Under the pieces are notes generated by a model, which saw only the letters and a list, made by a program, of their open reading frames with translations, had not been told where the DNA came from and made no database searches. From Candidatus Sodaliphilus fimicaballi (GTDB lineage: Bacteria; Bacteroidota; Bacteroidia; Bacteroidales; Muribaculaceae), in NCBI GenBank assembly GCA_018065165.1, contig JAGHTV010000375.1, positions 1 through 7,825 of the forward strand: a stretch of DNA of 7,825 nucleotides, read 5' to 3'. Position 1 is the first letter of the stretch, and every line of letters begins with the position of its first letter. The position numbers and the translations under genes are program-made. Below are positions 1-6,988 of the stretch, piece after piece.

Positions 1-2075
1 ATCGCATGGTGTGCAAGATGTTCTTTGACCGTGGCACCGACGCCAAGGGTCACCACCTGCAATACCTGCTGTTTATGGGCAACAGTTCTTATGACAACCG
101 CCAGATAACCAACGAGTTTAAGGGTATCGCATATCCTGCATTGCTCTCATGGCAAACTGAAGATTCACATACCGAGAGTAGGTCATATTGTACCGACGAC
201 GGTTTTGCCGTATTGAGCGACAACGCTGGCAACAACTGGACAAGTCGCAAACTTGACATCGCCGTAGGTCGCTTCCCCGTTAAGAGCGAGGCCGAGGCCA
301 AGGTAGCAGTTGACAAACTCGTCAAGTATACCCTGTCACCCACACTCTCGCCTTGGAAGAGCCAAATCATGTTTGTTGCCGACGATGACGATAGCCAGTT
401 TATGTCGCAATGTGAAAATTACATCAAGGCTATCAGGGACAATAACGGTAAAGATTTGTTCCCCACTCGTGTATATCTCGACGCTTATGAGTCGGTAAGT
501 GTGGGAGCGTCACTCACCTACCCCGGTGCCCGCAACGACATGTATGGTCGCCTGAGAGATGGTGTGCTACTGTGGTGTTACAACGGCCACTCAAGCCCCA
601 ATGTAATTTCAGGTAACGGGCTGGTACGCCGTAGCGACTATCTCAATAACATGTATTACAGCAACTTGCCTCTGATGCTGGCTACAACCTGTGAGCTTGC
701 TCGATATGATGCAGTCGAGGAGTCGGGCGGCGAGAATATGTTCCTCAACCCCAATGGTGGAGCAATTGCTGTGATAAGTGCTGCTCGCCAGGCCACCATC
801 GGCGGAAATGCTACACTAGGCACGAATATATACAATAACATGTTCCGCTACGACGGCAACGGCAAGACCATGCGTCTAGGCGATGCCTACAAGAATGGCA
901 GCAATGCATTCCGCTTGTCAAATAGCTCGCGTTACACCCTGCTGGGCGACCCTGCAATGCGACTGGCAACACCACAATACCGTGCTCGCATCGAGACCAT
1001 CAACGGCAAGGCTGTTGACCCCGAAAACCTGCCCATGTTCAAGGCACGCCAGACGATGACCTTCACTGGTCACATCGTTGACTACAAGGGCAACAAGGTA
1101 AACGACTTCAACGGCTCGATACTGAGCACTCTGTATGACTGTGACCAGAGCGTGACCACACACGGATATGTTTCCGACAAGTTCACTTACCAGGAGCACA
1201 GCAACCGCATAGCTATGGGCAAGGACTCGGTGCAAAACGGTGACTTCTCAATCAGGATCACAATCCCATCAGAGATTGTTGCCAACTATGACAACTACAC
1301 TCCCGCCCTGCTGAGCCTGTATGCTAGCGACGTGACTAAGAAGGTGGATGCGATGGGCTCGAGCGAGGACTTCTACATCTATGGCTATGACGAGACTGTA
1401 GACGCCGACACCAATGGCCCCGAAATCAAGTTCTTTGGTCTTAACAGCGAGAACTTTAACGACGGCGACGAAGTCAACGAGTCTCCGCTCGTGATTGCGG
1501 CAATAAGCGACGAGAGCGGCATCAACTTCTCTAACGCCGGCATTGGCCACGCAATCACACTCACGCTCGATGACAAAACCATCTACTCTAACTTGAGCTC
1601 TTACTTCACACCTCAAAGTACAACCAAGGGCAGTGCTGGTACACTCAACTACCTGCTTAGCGACCTCGAGAATGGCTATCACACACTGCGCCTGCGCGTG
1701 TGGGATGTATTCAACAACATGAGCGAGAAGACGATAGCCTTCAAGGTTGTCAAGGGACTCAAGCCCGAGATATATGAGGTTTACACAACACACAACCCTG
1801 CATCGACCGAGACCACATTCTATGTGAAGCACAATCGCCCCGATGCAACGCTCAATGTAGGCATAGAGGTATTTGACCTCATGGGCCGACTGGTGTGGAA
1901 AACTCAACAAGGTGGCAAGAGCGACATGTTCACTTCATTCCCCATCACATGGAACCTTACCGACCTGTCGGGGACACGCGTTCCTCGCGGTATATACCTG
2001 TACCGCGCAACAGTATCGACCGATGGTGTGCGTGAGGCGACTAAATCAAAGAAACTCGCAGTTACAGGTCAATGA
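1..2075 (+). CDS. porU: PorU-type T9SS sortase (C25 cysteine peptidase), 5' end outside window
   Basis: C-terminal part of a PorU-type protein. PorU acts at the outer-membrane surface: it removes the C-terminal signal domain of type IX secretion cargo and joins the cargo to anionic LPS. The reading frame is open to the left edge; the first visible Met (position 6) is internal, because it aligns with residue ~461 of the complete paralog at 3455, so about 460 residues are missing and the whole protein should be ~1150 aa. Counting from that Met, the C25 peptidase domain runs to ~325. It contains FMGNSSYDNR, the His motif NGHSS (His195), the Cys motif ATTCELARYD (Cys229) and LLGDPAMRL. Beta-sandwich/Ig-like segments follow. 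The last ~95 residues form a FlgD-like/T9SS C-terminal domain (NPAST, FDLMGRLVW, WNLTDLSGTRVPRGIYLYRA, ending KKLAVTGQ). That ending resembles housekeeping PorU proteins as I remember them, so this copy is the likeliest orthologue. Assignment to C25/PorU is firm; orthology rather than paralogy is inferred. Confidence 0.88.
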   Translation, partial: RMVCKMFFDRGTDAKGHHLQYLLFMGNSSYDNRQITNEFKGIAYPALLSWQTEDSHTESRSYCTDDGFAVLSDNAGNNWTSRKLDIAVGRFPVKSEAEAKVAVDKLVKYTLSPTLSPWKSQIMFVADDDDSQFMSQCENYIKAIRDNNGKDLFPTRVYLDAYESVSVGASLTYPGARNDMYGRLRDGVLLWCYNGHSSPNVISGNGLVRRSDYLNNMYYSNLPLMLATTCELARYDAVEESGGENMFLNPNGGAIAVISAARQATIGGNATLGTNIYNNMFRYDGNGKTMRLGDAYKNGSNAFRLSNSSRYTLLGDPAMRLATPQYRARIETINGKAVDPENLPMFKARQTMTFTGHIVDYKGNKVNDFNGSILSTLYDCDQSVTTHGYVSDKFTYQEHSNRIAMGKDSVQNGDFSIRITIPSEIVANYDNYTPALLSLYASDVTKKVDAMGSSEDFYIYGYDETVDADTNGPEIKFFGLNSENFNDGDEVNESPLVIAAISDESGINFSNAGIGHAITLTLDDKTIYSNLSSYFTPQSTTKGSAGTLNYLLSDLENGYHTLRLRVWDVFNNMSEKTIAFKVVKGLKPEIYEVYTTHNPASTETTFYVKHNRPDATLNVGIEVFDLMGRLVWKTQQGGKSDMFTSFPITWNLTDLSGTRVPRGIYLYRATVSTDGVREATKSKKLAVTGQ

Positions 2076-2100
2076 TTTTGAAAAATAAAAAAAAATCATT
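2071..2100. repeat. 9-bp perfect inverted repeat spanning the porU stop codon and rex promoter
   Basis: The left arm AATGATTTT (2071-2079) and right arm AAAATCATT (2092-2100) are exact reverse complements, separated by a 12-base A-rich spacer. The left arm contains the porU stop codon and most of the -33 element; the right arm ends on the first base of the -7 element. It therefore fills the promoter spacer, where a dimeric regulator would block RNA polymerase. The alternative is a weak A/T hairpin ending the porU transcript, but there is no GC core. The repeat is seen directly; an operator role is inference. Confidence 0.5.
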
Positions 2101-2107
2101 AACTTTG
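2077..2107 (+). promoter_or_regulatory. Bacteroidetes-type promoter of rex
   Basis: TTTG at 2077-2080 matches the -33 element and TAACTTTG at 2100-2107 is an exact match to the Bacteroides primary-sigma -7 consensus TAnnTTTG. They are separated by 19 bp, the expected spacing, made mostly of A residues. The -33 element starts one base after the stop codon of the upstream porU gene. Transcription should begin near 2112-2116, leaving a leader of only ~6-10 nt before the rex ATG. This implies rex is transcribed separately from porU. The motif match is seen directly; activity is inferred. Confidence 0.75.
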
Positions 2108-2110
2108 CGA

Positions 2111-2123
2111 ATTGATAATCAAT
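2111..2123. promoter_or_regulatory. Small palindrome at the predicted rex transcription start, candidate operator
   Basis: ATTGA-TAA-TCAAT is a perfect 5-3-5 palindrome that overlaps the predicted transcript start and the first two bases of the rex ATG, a classic position for autoregulation. Its TTGA/TCAA half-sites resemble only loosely the outer parts of known Rex operators (TTGTGA-N6-TCACAA type), so binding by Rex itself is uncertain. It could also be chance, given the A/T-rich context. Confidence 0.3.
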
Positions 2124-2769
2124 GAGCGAAACTAAAAACATACAACGAGATATATTGCCAGAGCCTACGTTACGGCGTTTGCCATGGTATCTTGCATACG
2201 TTAGACTTCTAGACAATTTGCACGTAGAGACTGTGTCGTCGACGCAAATTTCTAAGGAGCTTAATGTGGATGCATCGCAAATTGCCAAGGACTTGTCGTT
2301 TCTCAACATCAAGGGAAAGACACGCATTGGCTACGATGTACACTCGCTGGTCAAGGAACTTGACAACTTCTTGGGCTTCAAGAAAAAGCACAGTGCCATC
2401 GTGATAGGTGCCGGCAGCCTGGGTGCAGCGCTCATGCAAGATGTGGGCCTCACACAGTATGGCCTCAATATCGTTGCAGGTTTTGATGTTGATAGCAAGG
2501 TAATAGGCTCAAGCGTGTGCAACATCCCCATTTATGACATTGAGGAGCTTGCCGAACGCCAGAAGCAATACAACGCGTCGATTGCAATACTCACAGTGCC
2601 AGTTGAGCACTCACAGGCTGCAGCCGACATAGCAATAAAGAGCGGCATTAAGGCCATATGGAATTTTACCCCATTCCGCATCAAGGCTCCTGCCAATATC
2701 GTTATTGCCAACACTTCGATCTATGCGCACTTGGCGATCATCTACAATCGCATGGACCTGAAGAAATGA
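2122..2769 (+). CDS. rex: Redox-sensing transcriptional repressor Rex
   Basis: Cytoplasmic dimeric repressor of 215 aa, a usual Rex length (~210-220). Rex binds DNA when NADH/NAD+ is low and leaves it when NADH rises, controlling fermentation, respiration and redox-balance genes. Residues ~14-75 form the winged-helix DNA-binding domain, with LPEPTLRRLPWYLAYV at its start and the recognition region DASQIAKDLSFLNIKGKTRIGYDV at 50-73, split here only by domain context. The Rossmann domain starts at ~91 with the dinucleotide loop GAGSLG (96-101) and the acidic end of the second strand, GFDVD (120-124), which favours NAD(H). WNFTP (180-184) and the C-terminal helix (~195-215) used for domain-swapped dimerisation are present. 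The ATG at 2122 gives the expected N-terminus and follows a good promoter. It sits between a PorU gene and an FAH-like gene; no functional link to T9SS is established, but regulation of nearby genes is possible. Confidence 0.93.
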   Translation: MSETKNIQRDILPEPTLRRLPWYLAYVRLLDNLHVETVSSTQISKELNVDASQIAKDLSFLNIKGKTRIGYDVHSLVKELDNFLGFKKKHSAIVIGAGSLGAALMQDVGLTQYGLNIVAGFDVDSKVIGSSVCNIPIYDIEELAERQKQYNASIAILTVPVEHSQAAADIAIKSGIKAIWNFTPFRIKAPANIVIANTSIYAHLAIIYNRMDLKK

Positions 2770-2799
2770 CAAATTAGGAAAACCGGTCAACAAGGGTTG

Positions 2800-2816
2800 T
2801 GGTGCACGAGGCACTG
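2800..2816 (+). other. Weak hairpin after rex, possible terminator
   Basis: In the 90-bp gap between rex and the FAH-like gene, TGGTGC (2800-2805) can pair with GCACTG (2811-2816) around the loop ACGAG, using four Watson-Crick pairs and two G-U wobbles. A short pyrimidine stretch with TTTT follows at 2821-2829. As an intrinsic terminator it is poor. I found no convincing TAnnTTTG promoter in this gap, so read-through from rex into the downstream genes is plausible. Confidence 0.2.
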
Positions 2817-2859
2817 ATTCTCCCTTTTATTGACACATAAATATATAGAGTTATAGAAC

Positions 2860-3429
2860 GTGAAACTACTGGTAGTCAACGGAACGAAAAGCACTGATGG
2901 CAATATATCGGTTACACTGATGGCCGACTCGACGCTCATGCGTAGTGGAATGCCGTTTTTCATCCCTGACTTTGCCCCCCACTTTGCAGTTACGCCCATG
3001 CTGGCACTGCGCGTGGGCCGCGTGGGCAAGTGCATTGCGCGCCGGTTTGCTCATCGCTACATCGATGCAGTGACAGCGGCTATCGTAGTTACCCCTCTCG
3101 ACCACGAGTTTAACCCCATGCAGGAATGCGACATGATGCACGCATTTGACGGAGCAACCATGATGGGCGCATGGCAGGAGTTTGACCCGGCCGAGTTTAC
3201 CTACTCAATGCAGTGGACCTACAACGGCGAGCAGCACAGCATGAGCGCAGCCGATGTGACCACACCATATGAGCAGGTTATTGAGTATATAAGTAAGTTT
3301 GGTACCATCAAGATGGGCGATGTCATATGCATAAGTTCACCCGCTATTAAACCACAGGTGGTTAAGATTGAGGACCGCCTGGAAGTGAGCATCGCAGGCA
3401 ATGTGGTACTGAAAAGTAAGATAAAATAG
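2860..3429 (+). CDS. FAH-family fold protein, probable catalytically dead pseudoenzyme
   Basis: Small 189-aa cytoplasmic protein related to the fumarylacetoacetate hydrolase/YcgM-type family, which normally uses a divalent metal to hydrolyse or decarboxylate beta-keto acids. Recognisable family segments are LMADSTLMRSGMPFFIPDF (20-38), LALRVGRVGKCIARRFAHRY (48-67), FDGATMMG (96-103), MQWTYNGE, and GDVICISSP (153-161), which replaces the usual GD-TGTP loop. The metal ligands appear lost. The family E-x-E before the LVVR-type strand reads T45-P46-M47, the Asp of the GIDFTARD-type motif is V76, and the Lys before GFDG is H94. The N-terminal NYxxH region is shortened. The GTG at 2860 is chosen because an in-frame TAG lies at 2854-2856 and MKLLVVNG matches the family N-terminus; the next ATG would begin at residue 21 and cut off the first strand. 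The gene ends 25 bp before a porU-like gene, suggesting an operon. Residue losses come from memory-based alignment, so check them by structure. Confidence 0.72.
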   Translation: MKLLVVNGTKSTDGNISVTLMADSTLMRSGMPFFIPDFAPHFAVTPMLALRVGRVGKCIARRFAHRYIDAVTAAIVVTPLDHEFNPMQECDMMHAFDGATMMGAWQEFDPAEFTYSMQWTYNGEQHSMSAADVTTPYEQVIEYISKFGTIKMGDVICISSPAIKPQVVKIEDRLEVSIAGNVVLKSKIK

Positions 3430-3454
3430 ATTAAACACTGTAAACGCTACTGAC

Positions 3455-6400
3455 ATGTTAGTGAACAAACGCTTTTGGGGAATGATTTTAGTAAGCACAA
3501 TGATTGCGCTTACGGCTAATGCTTTGTCTCTTTCACACTACGCAAAACAATCTAAACTGGCAACCGGCAAATGGGTAAAAATCGCAATACCCACCGACGG
3601 TGTCTATGAAATAACTGATAGCGAACTGCTTGAAATGGGTTTCAGCGACCCATCAAAGGTTCAAGTATATGGTTGTGGCGGACATGTCATAAGCGAAGTG
3701 CTCGATGGCTCGGCCCCCGACGACCTGAAGCAAATTCACACAGCGCGTTACAATGGCAAGTTGTGTTTCTACGGTCAAGGTCCCACAGCGATGACACTGA
3801 CCGACCCTCGCACAAAGCCATATTATACCCGTCAACTCAACACATATTCTACCAAGGGATATTACTTCCTGACCGAGAGTGCCACCACTCGCAATGTTGA
3901 GGTGCAAGTGCCTGCAACTGTTCCCGGAACTGTAGCACGCAACACCAGCCTTGACTATTTCATGCACGAGAACGACCTGTTCTCAATAGGTTACTCGGGC
4001 AAGACACTGCTGGGCGAGAACCTGGGTAGTGAAGGTGCGACATTTGACTACAGTCTCGATGGTCTGGCAAATGGCGAGCTTACAGTGTGTGTAGGCGTTG
4101 CTGCCAACGCTACAGGTACATCCTATGCCGAGGCTACAGTAATCAATAGCGACAAGTCGTTCCCCGTGGGCTTCACATTGTCACAGTCAAAGATGCTTGC
4201 TCCTGCCGACACTCGCGAGTATTACAAGCAGGTGGCTCCCTGTGCCAAGGTCATCACCGACGGCATTGAGCCTCAAGGCAAGCTCAGAATCAACATCAAC
4301 TGCCCGCTGGGTACAGTCAACACAGGACGTCTCGACTATTTCATCATTACATATAATAAAAATAATGTAATCCTTGATGGTCACGATAGCCAGACAGCAA
4401 TGGGATTTGCTCAGTTGAGCACCGAGGACCGCATCCAGCTGCCCGGCGCAACAGCATCTACAGTACTGTGGTGTGTCGATGAGCCCGATGCTCCCATCTC
4501 TTACACTCTCGACCCCATTACCGATGCCGAGACCGAGGCAATCACAGGCTATGAGTGCAGCCCTCGCTACTCAAGCAAGGCAGCACAGTTTGTTGCATTT
4601 GACCCCGAAGGAACACTTATGAAGATTGCTGGTTATGAGCAAGTTGAAAACCAGAACCTGCACGCAATGGAAGTGCCCGACATGCTCATCATCACCAACA
4701 AGTTCTTCATGGCCGAGGCTCAGCGCGTAGCCGACCTGCACAAGACCGCTGACGGCCTTGATGTAGTCGTTGTCGACCAGGAACAAATCTACAACGAGTT
4801 CTCATCGGGTACTCCCGACGCCATGGCTTATCGCATGTTGTGCAAGATGCTCTATGACCGCGACAAGACCAAGTTCAAGTATCTGCTGCTCTTCGGTCAA
4901 GGTTCGTATGACAACCGCGGACTGGTAAGCGTGAAGGAAAATCGCATCCTCACATATCAAAGTACCAATAGCGAAAATCAAGACTTCACCTACACCAGTG
5001 ATGACTTCTTTGGCCTGCTCGACGACAACTCAGGCAGCCAGACAACCATCAACAACGACATCCTGCGCCTGGGTGTAGGTCGCTACCCCGTAGCAAACCT
5101 CGACGAGGCCAAGGCCGATGTTGACAAACTCGTGAAGTATGTAAGCGCTCCCGACTATGGCGCATGGCGCAACGATGCACTGGTGATTTCAGACAAAGAG
5201 GATGGCGACCTGCACATTTTCCAGGCCGAAGGCATCAACAACATGATTGAGCAAAGCAACCTCAACACCAACATGAATACAAATAAGGTGTATCTTGAAA
5301 TGTTCCAGCCCACACTCAACGACGCAAGCACCTATACCGATGCTCGTAACCGCCTCATCGAATACTGGCAGAGGGGACAATACTTCACAACCTACATTGG
5401 TCACGCTGGTGCACTTGCATTCACAAAAAGCAAGCTGTGGACATCAACACTGGCTCAAACAACCAAGTATCCTCACCTGCCCATCATGACAACTGCATGC
5501 TGCGAGGTGGCACGATATGACAGCGACGAGCGCGGTATTGCCGAGTACATGTTCCACGCTCCCGAGGGTGGTGCAATAGCATTGCTCACAAGCACACGCC
5601 AAACATACTCTGACCAAAACAACATCATGAACGAGTGCTTCATCAGAGGCATGTTCAGCTATGCTGCTACAGGCGAAATGCCCACCCTGGGCTATGCCTA
5701 CATGAAGTGCAAGCAAAACTTTGGTCCCACAAGCTACGGCAACAAGTTGTCTTATGTACTGCTGGGCGACCCCGCAATCAAGATAAACTATCCCAAGCCC
5801 TTGTTTAGCGTCAACACCATCAATGGTGAGGATGTAACCACTACCGAGACTGCAATTGAGACCGCTCCCATGCAGACAATCACAATCACCGCTCAGGTAA
5901 ACAAGGCAAATGGCGACATTGACACCGACTTCAATGGCGATGCGACAGTAACACTGTATGACACCAAGCGCCTGCTCAAGCACACAGTAATGGAGGTAAC
6001 ACTTCCTTACACCGAGCGCGATGTATTCTATCCTCGCGATATCCTGGGAAGCGTTCAGGGTCGTGTAGTCAATGGCGAGTTCACTGGCAGCATCATCGTT
6101 CCCCGCTTTGAGAAGGGTCAAAACGAGGGCGCCCTCATACGCCTCTACGCTCACAAAGACGACAGCGAGGAGATGGTCAACGGCGCCTTTGACAACATCA
6201 CAATTGCCGAGTACAACGAGGAGACAGCCATCAGCGACGATAATGCGCCCATAATCGAGTCAATGTTCCTGAACGAGGAGAGCACATTTGCAACAAGCAA
6301 TATCGTTCCCGCCAGCTCAACATTGTACATCAGCGCAAGCGATGACGTCTCTATCAACACTCAGACATCATCAATCGGCAACTGCATGAAGCTGCAACTC

Positions 6401-6886
6401 GACGGCAAGACTAGCTTCCCACTGATTAAGCAAAATGCAGTATCAAGCGACGAAGGCCGCAATCTGGCAATCTCATTCCCTCTCGAGGGCATGAGCGAGG
6501 GCATCCACACCCTTACTTTCACAGTATTTGATGTGGCTGGCAACTCGGCTTCACGCTCAATCACATTCATCGTTGCTCCCACCAGCAATGTAGAGCTGGC
6601 AAGCATCGACGATCCCGCACTCGAGGATGTCAAGTTTGACATCGCCGAGACATCACTCGCAACAACCCCCGAACTCAATATCAAGGTCATCAATGCACAG
6701 GGCGAACTCGTGTGGAGCGAGAAGGCTAGCTCATTCCCCCTGACTTGGAACCTTACCGACAACGAGGGCAACCGTGTCAAAGCTGGACTTTACAAGTACT
6801 TTGGCACATACAATGATGGTGTCGTTTATGGCGGTACAGCTATCAACGATTTCATCGTAATTGACTCTGTAAAGAGCAATAAATAA
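3455..6886 (+). CDS. PorU-like C25 cysteine peptidase/sortase paralog, full length
   Basis: Complete 1143-aa exported protein of the PorU family, close to the ~1150 aa usual for PorU. MLVNKRFWGMILVSTMIALTANA is a signal peptide with likely cleavage near residue 23. Residues ~30-400 form the PorU N-terminal region, with KLATGKWVKI, GVYEITDSELLEMGF, VQVYGCGGH and YNGKLCFYGQGP. The C25 peptidase domain covers ~408-780: PDMLIITN, LLLFGQGSYDNR, VGRYPV, catalytic His650 in YIGHAG, catalytic Cys683 in TACCEVARYD and LLGDPAIKI. Beta-rich Ig-like segments (~780-1045) follow, then a FlgD-like C-terminal domain with GELVW and WNLTDNEGNRVKAGLYKY. It differs from the copy at 1-2075 in having GHAG instead of GHSS, an extra Cys682 next to the catalytic Cys, and a tail ending FIVIDSVKSNK with no KLAV-type end. 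Those changes suggest a divergent or specialised sortase, or a gingipain-like protease anchored at the surface. The start follows the FAH-like stop by 25 bp with no visible promoter, so the two are probably co-transcribed. Confidence 0.88.
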   Translation: MLVNKRFWGMILVSTMIALTANALSLSHYAKQSKLATGKWVKIAIPTDGVYEITDSELLEMGFSDPSKVQVYGCGGHVISEVLDGSAPDDLKQIHTARYNGKLCFYGQGPTAMTLTDPRTKPYYTRQLNTYSTKGYYFLTESATTRNVEVQVPATVPGTVARNTSLDYFMHENDLFSIGYSGKTLLGENLGSEGATFDYSLDGLANGELTVCVGVAANATGTSYAEATVINSDKSFPVGFTLSQSKMLAPADTREYYKQVAPCAKVITDGIEPQGKLRININCPLGTVNTGRLDYFIITYNKNNVILDGHDSQTAMGFAQLSTEDRIQLPGATASTVLWCVDEPDAPISYTLDPITDAETEAITGYECSPRYSSKAAQFVAFDPEGTLMKIAGYEQVENQNLHAMEVPDMLIITNKFFMAEAQRVADLHKTADGLDVVVVDQEQIYNEFSSGTPDAMAYRMLCKMLYDRDKTKFKYLLLFGQGSYDNRGLVSVKENRILTYQSTNSENQDFTYTSDDFFGLLDDNSGSQTTINNDILRLGVGRYPVANLDEAKADVDKLVKYVSAPDYGAWRNDALVISDKEDGDLHIFQAEGINNMIEQSNLNTNMNTNKVYLEMFQPTLNDASTYTDARNRLIEYWQRGQYFTTYIGHAGALAFTKSKLWTSTLAQTTKYPHLPIMTTACCEVARYDSDERGIAEYMFHAPEGGAIALLTSTRQTYSDQNNIMNECFIRGMFSYAATGEMPTLGYAYMKCKQNFGPTSYGNKLSYVLLGDPAIKINYPKPLFSVNTINGEDVTTTETAIETAPMQTITITAQVNKANGDIDTDFNGDATVTLYDTKRLLKHTVMEVTLPYTERDVFYPRDILGSVQGRVVNGEFTGSIIVPRFEKGQNEGALIRLYAHKDDSEEMVNGAFDNITIAEYNEETAISDDNAPIIESMFLNEESTFATSNIVPASSTLYISASDDVSINTQTSSIGNCMKLQLDGKTSFPLIKQNAVSSDEGRNLAISFPLEGMSEGIHTLTFTVFDVAGNSASRSITFIVAPTSNVELASIDDPALEDVKFDIAETSLATTPELNIKVINAQGELVWSEKASSFPLTWNLTDNEGNRVKAGLYKYFGTYNDGVVYGGTAINDFIVIDSVKSNK
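4346..4371. repeat. A/T-rich inverted repeat inside the porU-like gene
   Basis: ATTACAT (4346-4352) and ATGTAAT (4365-4371) are perfect reverse complements with a 12-base A/T spacer, inside an otherwise ~50% GC coding region. The stretch encodes Asn/Lys-rich residues (TYNKNNVI), which partly explains its composition. The 12-base spacer equals that of the inverted repeat at 2071-2100. No function can be assigned. Confidence 0.3.
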
Positions 6887-6919
6887 TACTGAAAATAAGC
6901 GCAACAACTATAAGCTTAA

Positions 6920-6942
6920 GGGGAGAGGCAAGAGAGCCCCCC
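6920..6942 (+). other. GC hairpin in the gap between two porU-like genes
   Basis: GGGG (6920-6923) can pair with CCCC (6939-6942), and GGC (6927-6929) with GCC (6936-6938), around the loop AAGAGA. The result is a 7-bp GC stem with a three-base AGA bulge on the 5' side. Pyrimidine- and A/T-rich sequence follows (6948-6985), but the U run is not immediate. It may be a weak terminator or attenuator, or a structured leader of the next gene. The rest of the 102-bp gap shows no perfect promoter; the nearest is TACTTTTT at 6957-6964, one base off TAnnTTTG and without a TTG at the right distance. Confidence 0.3.
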
Positions 6943-6988
6943 GCAATACCTATTATTACTTTTTATTTACACTTTTTATTAATACCTT

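Noticed and set aside
1269..1910. Antisense open frame (213 codons, minus strand) opposite the first porU
   Set aside because: Shadow of the conserved C-terminal region of PorU; no family features or independent promoter seen.
2781..2804. CAAC-AAGG-GTTG mini hairpin after rex
   Set aside because: Only four base pairs with no following U run; too small to call a terminator or operator.
2841..2860. Possible promoter directly before the FAH-like gene (TATAGAAC with a TTG 19 bp upstream at 2830-2832)
   Set aside because: The -7 candidate lacks the TTTG half of TAnnTTTG, so it is no better than expected in A/T-rich sequence.
3455..3640. A/T-richer codon use at the start of the second porU-like gene (and again at 6989), suggesting horizontal transfer
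   Set aside because: Reduced GC and relaxed codon bias at gene starts and signal peptides is common, and the conserved PorU motifs run straight through; no junction or mobile element is visible.
5444..6154. Long antisense open frame (236 codons, minus strand) opposite the second porU-like gene
   Set aside because: It lies wholly inside a convincing peptidase gene. The predicted protein is rich in Cys, Val and Leu with no recognisable domain, the usual product of reading a codon-biased gene backwards.
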